Positions 24,833-37,748 are shown, numbered from the stretch's first letter. The stretch: DNA of 64,000 bases from Serpula lacrymans var. lacrymans S7.9 (GCF_000218685.1 NW_006763305.1:838039-902038); one strand, 5' to 3'. Notes: generated from the sequence alone by a model not told the origin. A program made the numbers and translations.

Positions 24833-26254
24833 GATCCTACAATCGCGGATGACATCTTCGAAACGCTCACTCGGTATATTTACGACGAGATGCCCATCCG
24901 CCTCATATCCTTGGACACAATGAAGCTCGTCGAAAGGGGAGATGTAAGGATGCATTTCTATAGTCGCATCGTCGAAAAAGCCGCAGATATCGCTGACATC
25001 CAAGGCACGTTACCCCAGCCTGAGACTACCAGACGAAATGCGATCAGTTCCCTTGTCAAAGAGGTTGTGAAATATGCAATCTTGTCGCACAGATGGCTTG
25101 ACAAAGGCGAACCAACATACCAGGAGATGTTGATGGAATACCCACCTGTCGGCCCAGGATACGACAAGCTTGGGCAATTCTGTCGTTTAGCTCGCGAATA
25201 TGGTACAGAATTTGCGTGGTCAGACACTTGTTGCATCGATAAAACCAGCAGCTCAGAACTTGACGAATCTATACGCTCCATGTTTAAGTGGTACAAGACG
25301 GCGCATATATGTATCGTCTTTCTAGCCCAGACAACGTCTCTGTCTGATATGCCTAATGATCCGTGGTTCAAGAGGGGGTGGACACTTCAAGAACTCCTTG
25401 CACCACAATACTTGAAGTTCTTTGGATCTACATGGGCTCCTTTAACGAACTCTCGTCGTGATATCGAACGTCAGGGAGTCTACACACCCGGCACTTCATC
25501 TCCGTTGCTTGCCAAAATGTCAGATGGTTCGGGTATTACAGAGGCAGACCTACTCACATTCTCACCTGGGGCGAAATTAGTGCACATTCGTATGCCCTGG
25601 GCAGCTAGGAGGCTAACGACGAGGGGGGAGGACAGGGCATACTCTCTGATGGGTATCTTCGATGTCAGCTTTCCAATCGCTTACGGTGAAGGACTACAAC
25701 GAGCATTCTGCAGACTGGTGGATGCGATCATGCATTCCTCTCCCAGCACAGAGATCCTCAACTGGGCCGGAGAGTCGGGTGACTCGCAGGTTTCGCGCGC
25801 TATACCATCATCACCAGATTGCTATAATTACCCTGCGTCCACCTACGCCAACCTAAGGTTCTTTTCGAGACAACAGCTCGCGATCACTAGCATGGGTTTG
25901 CGAGTCTCGCTGCTTCTCCTGCCAGTAGAACCTTTGACCTCTACACATCAAAGTGAAATGACCTTCCGCTGTGATGCATACGATATTGGCGATATTACTG
26001 TCCAGTCCAAGTTGACTGGAAAGTGGAATCTTCGTGCGTTGGATCCCCGGTGGGCGCTTGGAATATACAACTATTACCAGTTACCAAACAATCTTCAGCT
26101 AGAACAAGTGTCTGTGGCTTACCTATTGACATCCACCCTGTTTGGGTGGATGAAAATCCCTACAAAAGATATCATATCCTTCCACGTCCCAAACTGTAAT
26201 GAATCGGGCCTCCGAGACGCCAGTGACAAAGAACTCGTGTCTATGCTTCTGTAG
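24833..26254 (+). CDS. HET-domain protein 1 (5' exon unresolved)
   Basis: A heterokaryon-incompatibility (HET) domain protein. The visible large exon starts after the acceptor TTCTCATTTCAG at 24832 and reads DPTIADDIFETLTRYIYDEM into the ATG at 24890; the paralogue at 26627 has the same arrangement. An upstream exon is therefore likely but I cannot place it. HET signatures: YAILSHRW (about 25075-25100), WSDTCCIDKTSSSELDESI, MFKWYKTAHICIVFL and WFKRGWTLQELLAPQYLKFF, then TTRGEDRAYSLMGIFDVSFP and IAYGEGLQRAFCRL. The exon encodes 473 residues to the stop. HET proteins act in non-self recognition and trigger cell death on incompatible fusion; the toxic or sensing role of this copy is inferred from family only. 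Confidence 0.85.
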   Translation, partial: DPTIADDIFETLTRYIYDEMPIRLISLDTMKLVERGDVRMHFYSRIVEKAADIADIQGTLPQPETTRRNAISSLVKEVVKYAILSHRWLDKGEPTYQEMLMEYPPVGPGYDKLGQFCRLAREYGTEFAWSDTCCIDKTSSSELDESIRSMFKWYKTAHICIVFLAQTTSLSDMPNDPWFKRGWTLQELLAPQYLKFFGSTWAPLTNSRRDIERQGVYTPGTSSPLLAKMSDGSGITEADLLTFSPGAKLVHIRMPWAARRLTTRGEDRAYSLMGIFDVSFPIAYGEGLQRAFCRLVDAIMHSSPSTEILNWAGESGDSQVSRAIPSSPDCYNYPASTYANLRFFSRQQLAITSMGLRVSLLLLPVEPLTSTHQSEMTFRCDAYDIGDITVQSKLTGKWNLRALDPRWALGIYNYYQLPNNLQLEQVSVAYLLTSTLFGWMKIPTKDIISFHVPNCNESGLRDASDKELVSMLL

Positions 26255-26626
26255 CTCGGCGGGCACAGTTACAATCTACTGTCATCACATTTTCTCCGTG
26301 GCTTGACTTTGCTTATGTGCTTTTGAGACCCTGCATGTGTTTTCTTCCTTTTCCTTGCATTTCATTATCGCTGCCTCGAATTCGAATTCGAAGCTCTTGC
26401 CCAAGCTGTACAAACACACGAAGTAAACGCTGATTGTGGCTGCGTTGTGCCATTGCGCTGATTCCATACATCATCAAGGTGTGCACTCAGACATGCGGTA
26501 GCCTGTAGGTGTGCAGACTGTTCTCGTCATCGCCTCTCATAAGTTCAAAGTACGCAACGTGGTTGTGTTTTCGCCAAGCTTTTTCGACATCTACTTCGAC
26601 ATTGGCAAAGCAGAGCCTGGCCGCCA

Positions 26627-28452
26627 ATGCTCTCCCTCACTGGTTTGGAACTCGCTTTCTGTACAATTGCAGTAATCGGATTTACTTTCGGGTACATCTG
26701 CACATGGAAAACGGGCCCCTCTAGCGTTGTGTTATCGAACCCAGCGCAGGTTAAGACCAATCCATGTGTTCCACAACCTGGTCCTGAACCTGAACCTGAA
26801 CCCGAGCCTGAACAGAAAGGGTGTCTTGAAAACAAGCCCAATGATCCTGAATCTGACGCAGAAACAGAAGACAACCTTTGGTTCCTTCAGGATGACTCTA
26901 GCTTCAAGGAACCAATCGAACCTCACTTGTTAGACGAAGTATGCTCTCCTTAGCACCATCAGATATTAGTTTGTAATCACTTTTACTGCAGCGACGTCAA
27001 ATAGCCCTAGACATTTTCAGACGATATGTTGATGATGAGATGCCCATTCGTCTCATCCGTTTGAAAGATATGGTGCTTGTTGAGCGGGAAGATGTGAAAA
27101 GGCATTTCCATGACCGTGTTGTGGAAAAGGTTACAGAGAAAAGGATTCAGGAAAAGCTATATTGGAAGGATTCTCCCCGTGTTTATCCCGATGATCCTAG
27201 ACGAGATGCCATTAGGTCACTCGTTTTGGAGACCGTGCAATACGCCATCCTGTCGCATAGATGGCTAGCGGAGGGGGAGCCAAGATATCACGAAATGTTG
27301 ACGGAAAAGAGGCCTGTCAGTCCAGGATACGACAAGCTGACGCAATTCTGCAGCGCTGCACGTGAATGTGGCATTGAGCTTGCATGGGCCGATACCTGTT
27401 GTATCGACAAAAGCAGCAGCGCAGAACTCAACGAATCTATATGTTCCATGTTCAAGTGGTACAAGAATGCACACATCTGCATAGTTCATCTCGCTCAGAC
27501 GACATCCCTCGCTGATATGCCAAATGATCCTTGGTTCAAGAGAGGGTGGACTCTGCAAGAGCTCCTTGCTCCACGAAACATGAAGTTCTTTGGTGCAGAA
27601 TGGGTACCGCTGACTTCGAAACACCGCGACATTGAACGTACTGGCATCTACATATCCAACTTTGACTCATCTCCTTTTCTTACTGCGCTAGCAAAATCTT
27701 CTGGCATCCCAGAATCGGATCTACTCACCTTCTCGCCTGGATCAGATTCGGTACAGTCCCAAATGCCATGGGCTGCCAGGAGAAGAACGACAAGGGGTGA
27801 AGATAGAGCTTATTCGCTGATGGGTATATTTGGTGTCCGCTTTCCGATTGCTTATGGTGAAGGGCCACAGAGAGCATTCTGCAGGCTCATTGAAGCGATC
27901 CTGCAAGCGTCTTACAAACCGGGTGTCCTCAACTGGGCAGGCGATCCAGCCAATTCACAGGTATCGCGTGCCCTGCCATCGTCACCCGACTGCTATGATT
28001 GCGACCCATCGACCTACGCAGAGTCGTCATTCTTCTCCAAGCACGAAATCTTGCTGACTAGCATGGGGCTGCAAGTAGATTTGCTGTTCGTCCTAATCCG
28101 GCCTATAACGCCCCTTTGTCAAGCTGAACTTGCATTCCATTGCGACAGATACGAGATTGGAGATTTGACTATCCGCGTGAAGCCCGACCTGCAGCTTGGA
28201 TGCATGAAAGATCCCTCGTTTGCTCTGGGGATATACAATTATTATCACATGTCATACAGGATGCCGAACAGCTCGCAACAGGTCGAACAGTTCCAGCTTG
28301 AGCAACACTCGTTGGCTTACCTGTTAGTATCCAACCCATTCGGATGGACAAAGGTTTCCACGGACGAAATTATACCTGTCCATGTCCCGCACTGCAACGA
28401 ACATCGTGTGCTAGACGCCAACTACGAAGACCTTGTTACCATGTACCTGTAG
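26627..28452 (+). CDS. HET-domain protein 2 with N-terminal membrane segment
   Basis: A two-exon gene for a 590-aa HET protein. Exon 1 (26627-26938) starts MLSLTGLELAFCTIAVIGFT, a hydrophobic segment of about 25 residues likely to be a membrane anchor. A Pro-Glu repeat (PEPEPEPEPE, about 26784-26813) and an acidic linker follow. The intron 26939-26991 is GTATGC to TGCAG, phase 0. Exon 2 begins RRQIALDIFRRYVDDEM and then parallels HET gene 1 throughout: YAILSHRW near residue 188, ADTCCIDKSSSAELNESI, WFKRGWTLQELLAPRNMKFF, GEDRAYSLMGIFGVRFPIAY. The two genes are a tandem duplication 370 bp apart. Predicted membrane-tethered HET protein; role in incompatibility is by family inference. Confidence 0.88.
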
Positions 28453-28967
28453 AAACCGTATTCGTTGGTTTGGGAGTGAGTGCTTACATAGCTACTATAT
28501 CCTCGCGCATCGCCTTCGCTCCTAGCCTTTGGGTATGAGTTCCTACAAAATACGCATGCACTGCAGGACTTACTTCATAGCGCTTGAAAGCGGACTAGCT
28601 GCGGTTGTCATCGATGCTAAAGTGGAGATGCAGAGCTTCCCTTCGACTGGAGTCTCAAGCTCGCTCTGTGCATTTGGATGGCTGCGTGATTACTTCTCTA
28701 GGTCACTCAGTACGAAATGAAAGGACAGATACCAGGGATACTAGTAATTGGTAATTGTGTAAGACAAGAATAAACAACATTAGGACGAAAATTACATGCC
28801 CAACCCCACAAGATGGTCACAGAATCATTATATAAAGATTAGATACAGTCTGAGAACCATCGATGTTTTTTTTACCATGCTTAAGAGCCGAGTGGCGTAT
28901 GGACGTCAGTTCCAAGAAACTTATTCGGAATGACTGACGTTTGCGCAGATGCTCAACACGATCACGT
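28453..28967. other. Intergenic, convergent gene ends
   Basis: About 515 bp between the HET gene 2 stop and the GH55 stop. Short ORFs only. Confidence 0.4.
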
Positions 28968-31900
28968 TTACCAGCGGGTCCACACGGTAGCCGTCTCTTG
29001 GAACCCATCTGGACCATAAGCCTCATTGACAACCCCAAGCTCATCAACGCTCAACTGGTTCGTAGTGCCCACCGTCGACAGACTGTACACCTGAATCGTA
29101 GATGTCTTGTCGATATTGAAGATCTGTTCTTGACAGTTGAACGTGCTGGCACAGACTTGAGTATAGTTCTGCACGAAAGAAAGAACGTGAATCAGTCCCA
29201 CGTGGGTCGTGCTCAGCGCGAAGGAAGTTTCAGGTTACGTACCTGGAAGAAACTATAGAATCCAGCACCTGTGATCAAAACCCACGAGTCAAATGTCTGT
29301 CCATCACGTCGAAAACCGAGCACGACATACCGAACACAATGATATCCCAAGACGTTCTCACGTGGAGACCCCACGCCATATTGATGGGACCACCGAACAC
29401 GGGGTCGTGATACTCCGCATTGTCGACGAAAGGTGCGGGCGGGGCAGGGGCAGGTTGATAGTAAGGCTGTGATGACGTTCGTTGATCAGATCGAAAGCAT
29501 CACGTCAAACAAAGCGGATTTATGAGAAAGGAAAAGTACTAACCGTTTCAGTCTGCATGAACCCTATCCAGTGGTTTTGTGCGTTGATAAGGCTGTATTG
29601 ATAGAGCGCTGCGTGCTCGGCTTGAGAAATTTTACGTTAGATTTCATGCCACCGTTTTGGCTACTCTGAGAAGACGCGGTATACAGTATGACTCACAAGC
29701 TGTACCAATAAACCAAACTGGGCCCAAAGACTCTGAAAGAATTCCACGGCCGCTGAAGATGCTAGTCTGATTGCCCAGTGGCGAGTCGAGATCGTGGTCA
29801 GCGGTCCATACCCAAGTACCCTGACAATAGGATGTGAGCGAACTGCTGTTGGACTGCATGCAGTACAAGAAGAGAGGAAAGGCGGACCTCGAAGTATGCG
29901 CTGGACCCAGGGGTGAGGTGAATACCGAGGAAAGAAGCTTGGCAGTCAGGACTTAAATTCCCAGCTGGGCAGTTGTCAAACTGCATGTTCGTGCCAGCGG
30001 CTAAAAGTGATATAGTGAGCTACGATTTTGCAATACAGTCTAATGTATAAAACAACGAACATCCTCCAAGTCTAAACAAAAAAGGCTTAGTCATTTGGTA
30101 AAATAGGGAAGTAAGTGGAAAACGCACCTGATAATGCTGTCCCACATGCCAGCAACACCTTGCTCACCATCAGAGTCGTGGATGTTCCACTCGATCACAA
30201 TGGCACCGGGGGCTGTAACAATCATACACTTCACTCACAGCACTACTCAAGGGGAGACGAGCATACGTACCAGGGCCAACTGTGGAGAATATGATGTCAG
30301 AAATCTCTGCAACTCCTCTCTCGTAGGCTTCTCCGACGCGAACAGCGACATGAGGGTGCAGTTGGTCTGAGAACTTTTCTCCACCAGCGAGGATGACAGA
30401 CCATGCTTCACCCACTACTCGGCTTCCGCCCGGAATGTCGATAGTGTCCGTGATGTAGTACGTGCCTGCATCGAAGAAAATGATCTTGCATCCAGCGTAC
30501 TAAATATGACCACCATCGCCAGTCGTCAGTGCCCAGAAAACGAACAAAACATACAAACATACCTTCTCAAAAACCTTCCTTATCGCCTCCGTATCATCCG
30601 TCACTCCATCACCCTTCGCCCCCTCCTCTTTGACACTCACAACCTGGCTCACCGCCCAGTTCTCATATTGTGGATGCATCTTCCCAAATACACGCCCATT
30701 CGCATCAAGGACATTCCATGGCTTGTTCGCCGCCTGGATCTCACCCTGCGTGAACTTGGGGTGTGGGTCCATACCCGTAAACACGTTACCCTGGCCCCAG
30801 GACGGGATGTAGGCTGTCCCGCCAGGGAGAACGACGCTCCCATTTGCAACCGTGACAGCGATGGGCACGTTGTGCAGGTTGATATTGTTGAGCACAAGCG
30901 AGCCGTGGAGGGTACCGTTGCTCGAGTTCGAGGTTTGGATGAAGATGGGAGTGTCGATGACAACAGCGTCAATGATAGCTTCAGAGCCGACAGACTGTGA
31001 GGTAGATAGAAAGTGGTATTTAGTCAGTTGTGTAGATCCGTCAGAATGGCAAAGGAAAGAACCTGAGTGGCCGATGTGGTACCGCCTGTCGTCAAGTTGA
31101 AACCGATCTGCATGGGGGAGGAAGGATAGGACAGGGATTCAGAATAGTATATAGACAAAAAACGTACTGAACAGTTATTGATGATGACACCTTGATATGT
31201 CCAGCCTGCAAGCGTATAGTATTACTATCTGGTATCGTCATATACAAGGCACAAATCCTTACCCCACGTCCAAGCACCGAGAATAGCTATAGAAGCACAG
31301 ATTCAAATCAGCTCCTACAGGTAGTTCGAACATCGATTTATGCGCCCTACCAGATTGTGCGTTGTTGACAGTCAAGTTACGGACAGTGAACTGTTGATTG
31401 CCGACAGAAAGGCCAGCATAGCCTGAAAGCGAAACATTACTGCCAGTGCTCAATGAAACGTGAAAATTTGCATGCCTCCGTTGAAAATTAAATCTAACAT
31501 CATTATATGAGGATCTCTTCTATGACACCAAGAGGAAAAACGACATACCTCCCATGAAACCGCCACTGCAATTGACAGGAACGATCAATTTCCAGCTTAT
31601 CGCATTTCAGGTTTAGAGCGAACATACCTTCCATTCTCCATGTACAGACCTTACTCAAAACCAGTCAGCCAGTCTCATTCACACCACGAGCTACTTCGCC
31701 AATTGACCACTCACCCTTGTGCTGAGTTCCATTTTCAGAAGACATTTCCACGACGATGTTCATTAGTGAAGTGGACTGTGAGACCTGCCAGTGTATACCA
31801 ATAGCAGGTGCAGACACGTTCATTTGACGCAAGTCAATAACCAAGTTCCGGATCGAACGATAGCTGATAACAGATATGACCGTAGGTATGAACAAAACGT

Positions 31901-32676
31901 GTCTTCTTCATAGGTAAAATTAAAACACGCAGTGACGTACAAATTGTCCTGATTGATGAACCACTGTGATCCACCTCCGCCAGGAATGTAAGGATCCGCA
32001 TCTAATTGACCTCAGCGCTTCTGGCTACATGAGATAACGAACAATAACTCACCGATGACCGCAAAACCCGTGAAATTATGACTTGCGAGTAAAGTGGGTG
32101 GTTTCCTGGCATCTCCAATCATTTGGGTGTAATAATATGTGTTGATTGCTGACGAGACGAGATACGTCCTTTATACCCAGTGAAACCGTGAAAGCGAGCT
32201 AGGTCTGCATATAAGCACTTACCCTTGGGGGAAATAGACGATTGCAGGTGTAAGTCTATTTGAGAGCGATGAGCATTGGGCGCAATCAGATCAATTAATA
32301 ACTTGGATGGCTTACGTAGAAGACTGGCACGTCCCATTTCCACACCGATCCCCAGTCGACATTGCCAAACTGTTAAATCACATATATAAGAAAGCTGAAA
32401 CATATGTTAATCTACGCACTTGATTGCAGCTGTATCGTCCGTGAGACCATCACCCACTGCACCAAAGTCCTTGACGTTGCGGAAGACCTTATATGAATTG
32501 GGGTCGGGATTAAAGGCGGAGGTTCCACGGTGGGTGATGTTACCGAACCAGTAGGGATCACCAGGGGCTGCCGTTCCCTTGTTCACTTCCACATCGCAGT
32601 AGGATCCTAGGCCCGATACGAGGGTAGACGAGGCGAGAATGATACTCGTAAAGAGCGCGAGAAAGCTTGAGAGCAT
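28968..32676 (-). CDS. Secreted GH55 exo-beta-1,3-glucanase-like enzyme
   Basis: A glycoside hydrolase family 55 protein: two right-handed beta-helix (pectate-lyase-3 type) domains. ATG 32676 gives a signal peptide (MLSSFLALFTSIILASSTLV) ending near SGLGS. Domain 1 starts YWFGNITHRGTSAFNPD and VFRNVKDFGAVGDGLTDDTA; domain 2 repeats the pattern with VVSVKEEGAKGDGVTDDTEA (about 30600), TYYITDTIDIPGGSRVVGEA and WSVILAGGEKFSDQLHPHVA. GTWVWTADHDLDSPLGNQTS and NAEYHDPVFGGPINMAWGLH are typical of the C-terminal half. The protein ends QETATVWTRW with TAA at 28968. More than a dozen short introns cut the gene. Family members release glucose or gentiobiose from beta-1,3-glucan of fungal walls outside the cell. 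No broken exon seen, but every intron was not resolved. Confidence 0.88.
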
Positions 32677-35655
32677 TTTAGAACCACCTGAAACGCTGTA
32701 GCAGGCGTATGAATAAGAAACGAGAGACAAAGAAAAGAGTGTGTTTTTGCTAGACGGGGAAAAAGACTGGGGGTAGGTCAGTGAACTGTAAACCTGGTGA
32801 CGAACGAAAGCGAATAGACTCACTATAAAAGAAATTCCCTCCCTGCAGGCTAACGTTAGCGCAAGACCGGAAACGAGTAACAACACCTTAATCTCGGACC
32901 ACCATATTGTTTCTTATAGGTCTCCCAGTGTCAGCCCTGGTCGTTCCAGCCAACCTGTATAATTGACATCCATCACGGCTGAGATGAATACGAGGCATTC
33001 GTATGGTGCGAGTGATATTGTAGAATGAACTGTGCCTTCAACCAGGGCAAATCCCCACATCCGAGGCTTTTCCGAGTTCACCAGACCACCATTCGTACCT
33101 GTCTTCTCCTGTCAACCAAAATCATAATTTTACAAACAGAGTTGTGGTCGTGGCACGACAAATGACAGGATTACGATATCGACATTGTTGGCAGAACTGT
33201 CGCCGTTGTTCGTCGAGGACGCAATGGCATGGGGATACACATTTTAGGTAAACAACAACTCTTGCGGTTAAATCTTACAAATGCAAGCCTTATCTTTCGT
33301 TTGTGTAGTCCAGCACTACAAATAACTTAGCATCAGCCCTCGATCTTCCCAAGAGACACCGTCTTTTTCTCCGCTTCTCTCACCACGATCATCAGGTCAG
33401 AGCCACGAGCTTATCGGCAAACTGTCTGTCACCACTGTAAGTGTCAGGACAGCGGGCCCACGATACTCAACCACCATATTCACAAGTTGTGGGCAGATGG
33501 CGAGGGTTATTGTTATGAATACAGTCAGTAACTTGTGCTTTTTTTGCCATGATTTTGTTCTAACAACAATAGCCCAATATCAATAGCCCAGCAACACTAC
33601 TGTCTCGTTGATCATGACGCTTCGAGCTAGTCATATTTAGCCAGTGGTTGCGAAACACCCGTCCAGCTTCCAAGTTCTTCGCTGTCCCTGTCGACTAATA
33701 CGGTTCTTGTAAGCAGTGGGTATTTAGGTGATACCCATTGCTTACACGGAACATACTAGCTGACTTTGACTATTTGAATATACTCAATCGTTTATGCCAA
33801 CGTCCCGGCAGCATATAAAGTCAAGTGTATATAGGCAGTAACCTCGAGCTCGTCCGACTCGTAGGGTGCAATTTTGCTCAGAATTCGGTAGGCATCTATT
33901 TTCGCCTTTATAGACTTGTCCCAATAACGACAAGACAATTACAATTACAATCCCTAAGTGGCACTGTCACCTCGTTGAACGCGACAACGCGTCTCACACA
34001 GCTCCAGAAAGCAGTAAAATGTCTCCGGGCACTATCAAACAGCAATGTTCTGGACCAGCCGCACACAAAAGTTTCTGCAGCCAGCTCAGCACTCGTTAAC
34101 CACAGCAGTTAACCCTCTGTAGTTAAGCCCAGGCACGCTCTCAGCACCGCTCGGTGGTTGGTTGAGAGCGAGAGCGATATCGGGCGGTCCTACTATGTAT
34201 GGCAATGATCATGCCGTGCAATCATTCGGCATCATGACGGTGAAGTTTACAGGTCATCTCACATTCCTAGGTTGACTTCTTTCCCACCCAACGCCTACGC
34301 AGCTCCAGCCTCAGACAATATCGCTATTCTCGGGCTCTTCCCTACTGCAGTTCCCACCACTGGTCTTGTCTTGTCCCTTTGCGCACAACGCTGGTGCCAC
34401 TCCATCCCCTCACAGCTGAACTATCGTCGTCAAAATATTGTTGTCGTATTAGGTCAACTGTCTACCATCGAAACAATGCTGGTAGACATATCCGCGAAAC
34501 AATTTGCACATGTATGAAGCAACTTTGCATAGATTTTGACTGGGAGTGAAGGATATCATCACAGCCCCAAAATGAACGTCTCACCTCGGGCTAACAGCAT
34601 CGATATCGCCAGCACTCCAGTGACTGCGTAATGACTTCCAGCACAAAAAGCAATTCTCGCATAGGCCCCCCAAGTCGCCGTTTACAAACTCTAATACAAC
34701 ATTTCCTTCTTAGTGCGCAATCCAAAATTTTGCAAAGCCACCCTCACTGTCGTCGTCGCTTCCTCATCAACGGACATCTCCAGACTTTCACTGGAAAACA
34801 GCGAGAGCGCCGATAGGTTAAAACTCTAAAGTCTTATTAATCCAGCCTCTAGCTTCACAATATGCTCCGAATTTGAAGGCGTTATTCGGCGAGGGCATAC
34901 TTGTTGATCATCATCTATGTATTTCATGATCTGTGCATCTCGTATCATGATGTTGTTGAGCACAGACGCTGATAGCACAGCCGCGATGAGTCCAGCACAC
35001 ACCTGTGTCTCCAAAGCCCAATCTATCTCCTCTTCCGCGATGTGGTTGGCCAGACCAATTCTAACTGCGAACCTTGTTCAGGTTTTCCATTGCGCTTCCG
35101 AGGCGATGTCACACAGATCGAGGACAAGAACAAGAAAACATATGTTCCGTGGCATGTGTCCCGTGACTCGAATGCGTTACTCATATCCAAATCAGGAAAT
35201 CGTATGTCACCAAAGCTCCGTCACGCCTTGTTCTGCTGTCACGTTTTACAGCACTTGCCAAATCGGGAACAATAGGAGAGGAGTTGGTATTGTTTTTCGC
35301 TCTATTCTTCCGCCTCGCGACCGCCGTGCAGGTGCACTGTATCTCGCTGGCCCATCACTCTAAGCTCATTGTTCAGGGTTCAATTGTATTATCCCCGTAT
35401 CGGCAAGAACTGGAGTTCTGCTTTTGGTTAAAGCTCAATTGTTCTCGTTTGCCTTATATCTCCTCAACTTTCATTTCCTCTTCAAACCGCGTTCGCCCTC
35501 GTTCGGTTCCATCGACATCTTATCCCGTTCGTCTTTTTCGCTTCAATATCAACGAGTACCGGTTACTCTTCTCTCCTATTCCTATTTCCTTCTGAGTCCT
35601 TGCATCACGCAAACTTTCGACTTCTCCTTAATCTACTCCCTCCCGTTCTTCTCCA
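32677..35655. other. Unassigned 3-kb region with possible minus-strand exons
   Basis: No complete gene recognised. Two minus-strand pieces look like exons of a membrane protein: about 34905-35063 (GLANHIAEEEIDWALETQVC then AGLIAAVLSASVLNNIMIRD, donor GTATGC) and about 34590-34690 (TWGAYARIAFCAGSHYAVTG then VLAISMLLAR, donor GTGAGA). I could not connect them to a start or a stop. No TE homology to the downstream nest noticed. Confidence 0.3.
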
Positions 35656-36501
35656 ATGTCTTGTACCATGACCGCACCTACAAGCACAATCATATACCCA
35701 CATCCGCCACCCACTTCTAATACTCTTGATGCTTATCAACGCACGCGCCTCATCCGCTCGACACGAAAACTAGGCGCGGTCCTTGGTACTACGCCCTACC
35801 TCCTTGAGTCCGACTCCACTCCCATCCCCATTAGTATCCTTCCCATTGGCGGAGACAGCGACAAACGTTTCAAAATGAAGAACACGAAAGCGCTGAGGCG
35901 CCAAGGGTCTATATTCACGCACCACTCGCACGCTTCCTCATCTGTCTCCTCATTCAGTTCGTCCCACCCTCCATCTTCGCACAACCCCTCTCCATCTGCT
36001 TCTCTGGTCTCCCTCCCCCTTTCATTCGATTCTAAAAACGGCGATGCCCCCATGACGCCCCCTGGCTTGCCAAACCCCACTCGCAGAGCTGGCAAGCACT
36101 TCAAACCACACCCACTCTACCTTCGCCTCAACACTGTCCCTGTTTCTCCTTCGGATACACGCTTCGCCTCATCCCTCTCCCTCTTGCCCTCGACACCTTC
36201 CGCTACCTGCACCAGTCCCATACTCCCTCCTACCCCATGCACTCCCGCAGTGCCGAGCGTAGCCGAGGTACGCCGCAAGCGCATGGCGAAGCTCGCAAGA
36301 CACTTGGGTGAGAACGTCCCGTGCGAGCTCGTGTTCCCCAACCCATCGGCTGGCGAGAAACGCGTGAAAAGAAGGAGTATGTCACTGTCTGCACCGCGTG
36401 TGGCGAGCACACCGAGGGGGAGGCAGGACTGGGTTGGTGAATGGAACAGGGGCGATATCAGGGATGTGCAGAGAGAGCTACGGGCTTTGAAGGCACGCTG
36501 A
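35656..36501 (+). CDS. Hypothetical 281-aa basic, Ser/Pro-rich protein
   Basis: A single-exon ORF, unusual here where most genes are intron-rich. N-terminus MSCTMTAPTSTIIYPHPPPT; an ATG at 35668 could also serve as start. Two better-conserved-looking blocks are TRLIRSTRKLGAVLGTTPYL (residues about 29-49) and RRKRMAKLARHLGENVPCEL (about 207-227). Between them lies a low-complexity Ser/Pro/His tract (SSVSSFSSSHPPSSHNPSPS). The C-terminus is basic (EKRVKRRSMSLSAPRV) and ends VQRELRALKAR. No signal peptide or membrane helix. The first block recalls a short motif I have seen in agaricomycete hypothetical proteins, but I can assign no function. Base composition is markedly C-rich compared with flanks, which supports real coding. 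Confidence 0.7.
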   Translation: MSCTMTAPTSTIIYPHPPPTSNTLDAYQRTRLIRSTRKLGAVLGTTPYLLESDSTPIPISILPIGGDSDKRFKMKNTKALRRQGSIFTHHSHASSSVSSFSSSHPPSSHNPSPSASLVSLPLSFDSKNGDAPMTPPGLPNPTRRAGKHFKPHPLYLRLNTVPVSPSDTRFASSLSLLPSTPSATCTSPILPPTPCTPAVPSVAEVRRKRMAKLARHLGENVPCELVFPNPSAGEKRVKRRSMSLSAPRVASTPRGRQDWVGEWNRGDIRDVQRELRALKAR

Positions 36502-37545
36502 ATTGACGTTGATAAACGGCTTATAGCATTGGGCTGGAGCTAATATTGGATCTTTCATGCGGACATTCGCCGGAATACTTGCTGGCTGCAGGCCTACCAG
36601 TACCAAACACAATCTTCTATTTTCCTTCCTCATTTTCTACTATCATCATTCATGACGCCACTAAAGCATACCCCCTCAAAATATTTGTTTTATATCGTAT
36701 GCCCGGTTTCATCACATGCCCGGGCCAATGCTCGACATCGGCATGCTCTTAATTGTAGTACTACCATTACTATTATATACTAGATATATAGAAATTAGGT
36801 TCGTCGAACGTGTAGGACTGTAGTTTTAGATTGGATGTGTACGTGTATTGCTTAGTCTACTACTGAATCACATTACTATACTGTGCTGTAGATCTTTCTG
36901 AGTGAACTTGAATGTTAGTTAGAAACAGACATTACAAAAGGTAATACACTCTTATGTAATAAACTAGCAGGAGATGATATTCTAAGTCTGTACTTTCGAA
37001 GTTCTGCCTTAGTACTGGATGAAAAATGAAATTTCTTGATCTGAAAGATTTGATTAATAAGAACAGTTTTCGGAGAAAACCCGGAGGGGCTTTTTGATCC
37101 AAAACATGCCTTGAAAAAGAGCATATTGAGTGAGCTGTGTCCTAGGAGTTAAGTAATAATGAAACAATGCATGAGGCATAGCTCAGACCCGCTCTGTAGG
37201 AGTATGACTTACTGTGCCATTGTCATATCTGTACCGGAAGACAGAACTCCAGTGTCTCCGAAGGAGATACTCTCTGAATCCAAAGCCCCTGAACCATTGG
37301 CATACTCGGGATTATGTTCCTCATGGTCTGCCAGTCGGCATAACTCTACGCCCCAGTTCCACATGGTACTCCGGCCGTCCACCCCAATACTCCTGCACCG
37401 GATTTCTAATCCGCCATATGTTTCTCCTCGCACGTTCTAGTATTCCTCGTGGACTCTGTAGTTAGACCTTATGATACACTCCTTGTACATATGTTCTCCT
37501 CTCGCTAGATAATTGTCCGCATGGTAATAAAACTAAGTGAAACTC

Positions 37546-37683
37546 AGCCGCTGCCCAAGAGGCTATAGAAACGACTTTATTATTTACCTAAGTGAAACTA
37601 CAATAGATGTTAGTTTAAGGTGATCTCTAATAAATGTAATGTAACATACCTCAGCTGCTGCCCGAGAGGCTATAGAAACGACT
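37546..37683. repeat. Direct repeat, two copies of about 27 bp
   Basis: Two near-identical copies about 110 bp apart, each reading CTGCCC[A/G]AGAGGCTATAG then AAACGACT. Possibly a decayed TE remnant. Copy number elsewhere unknown. Confidence 0.5.
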
Positions 37684-37748
37684 GAGGTATTCCTATACTA
37701 AACCCCCTACTACTTATAGTCGGAGGTGCTACTCGCTACAGTATAATG

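Noticed and set aside
30506..31000. A 164-codon plus-strand ORF inside the GH55 gene
   Set aside because: Antisense to recognised GH55 exons; no motif of its own.
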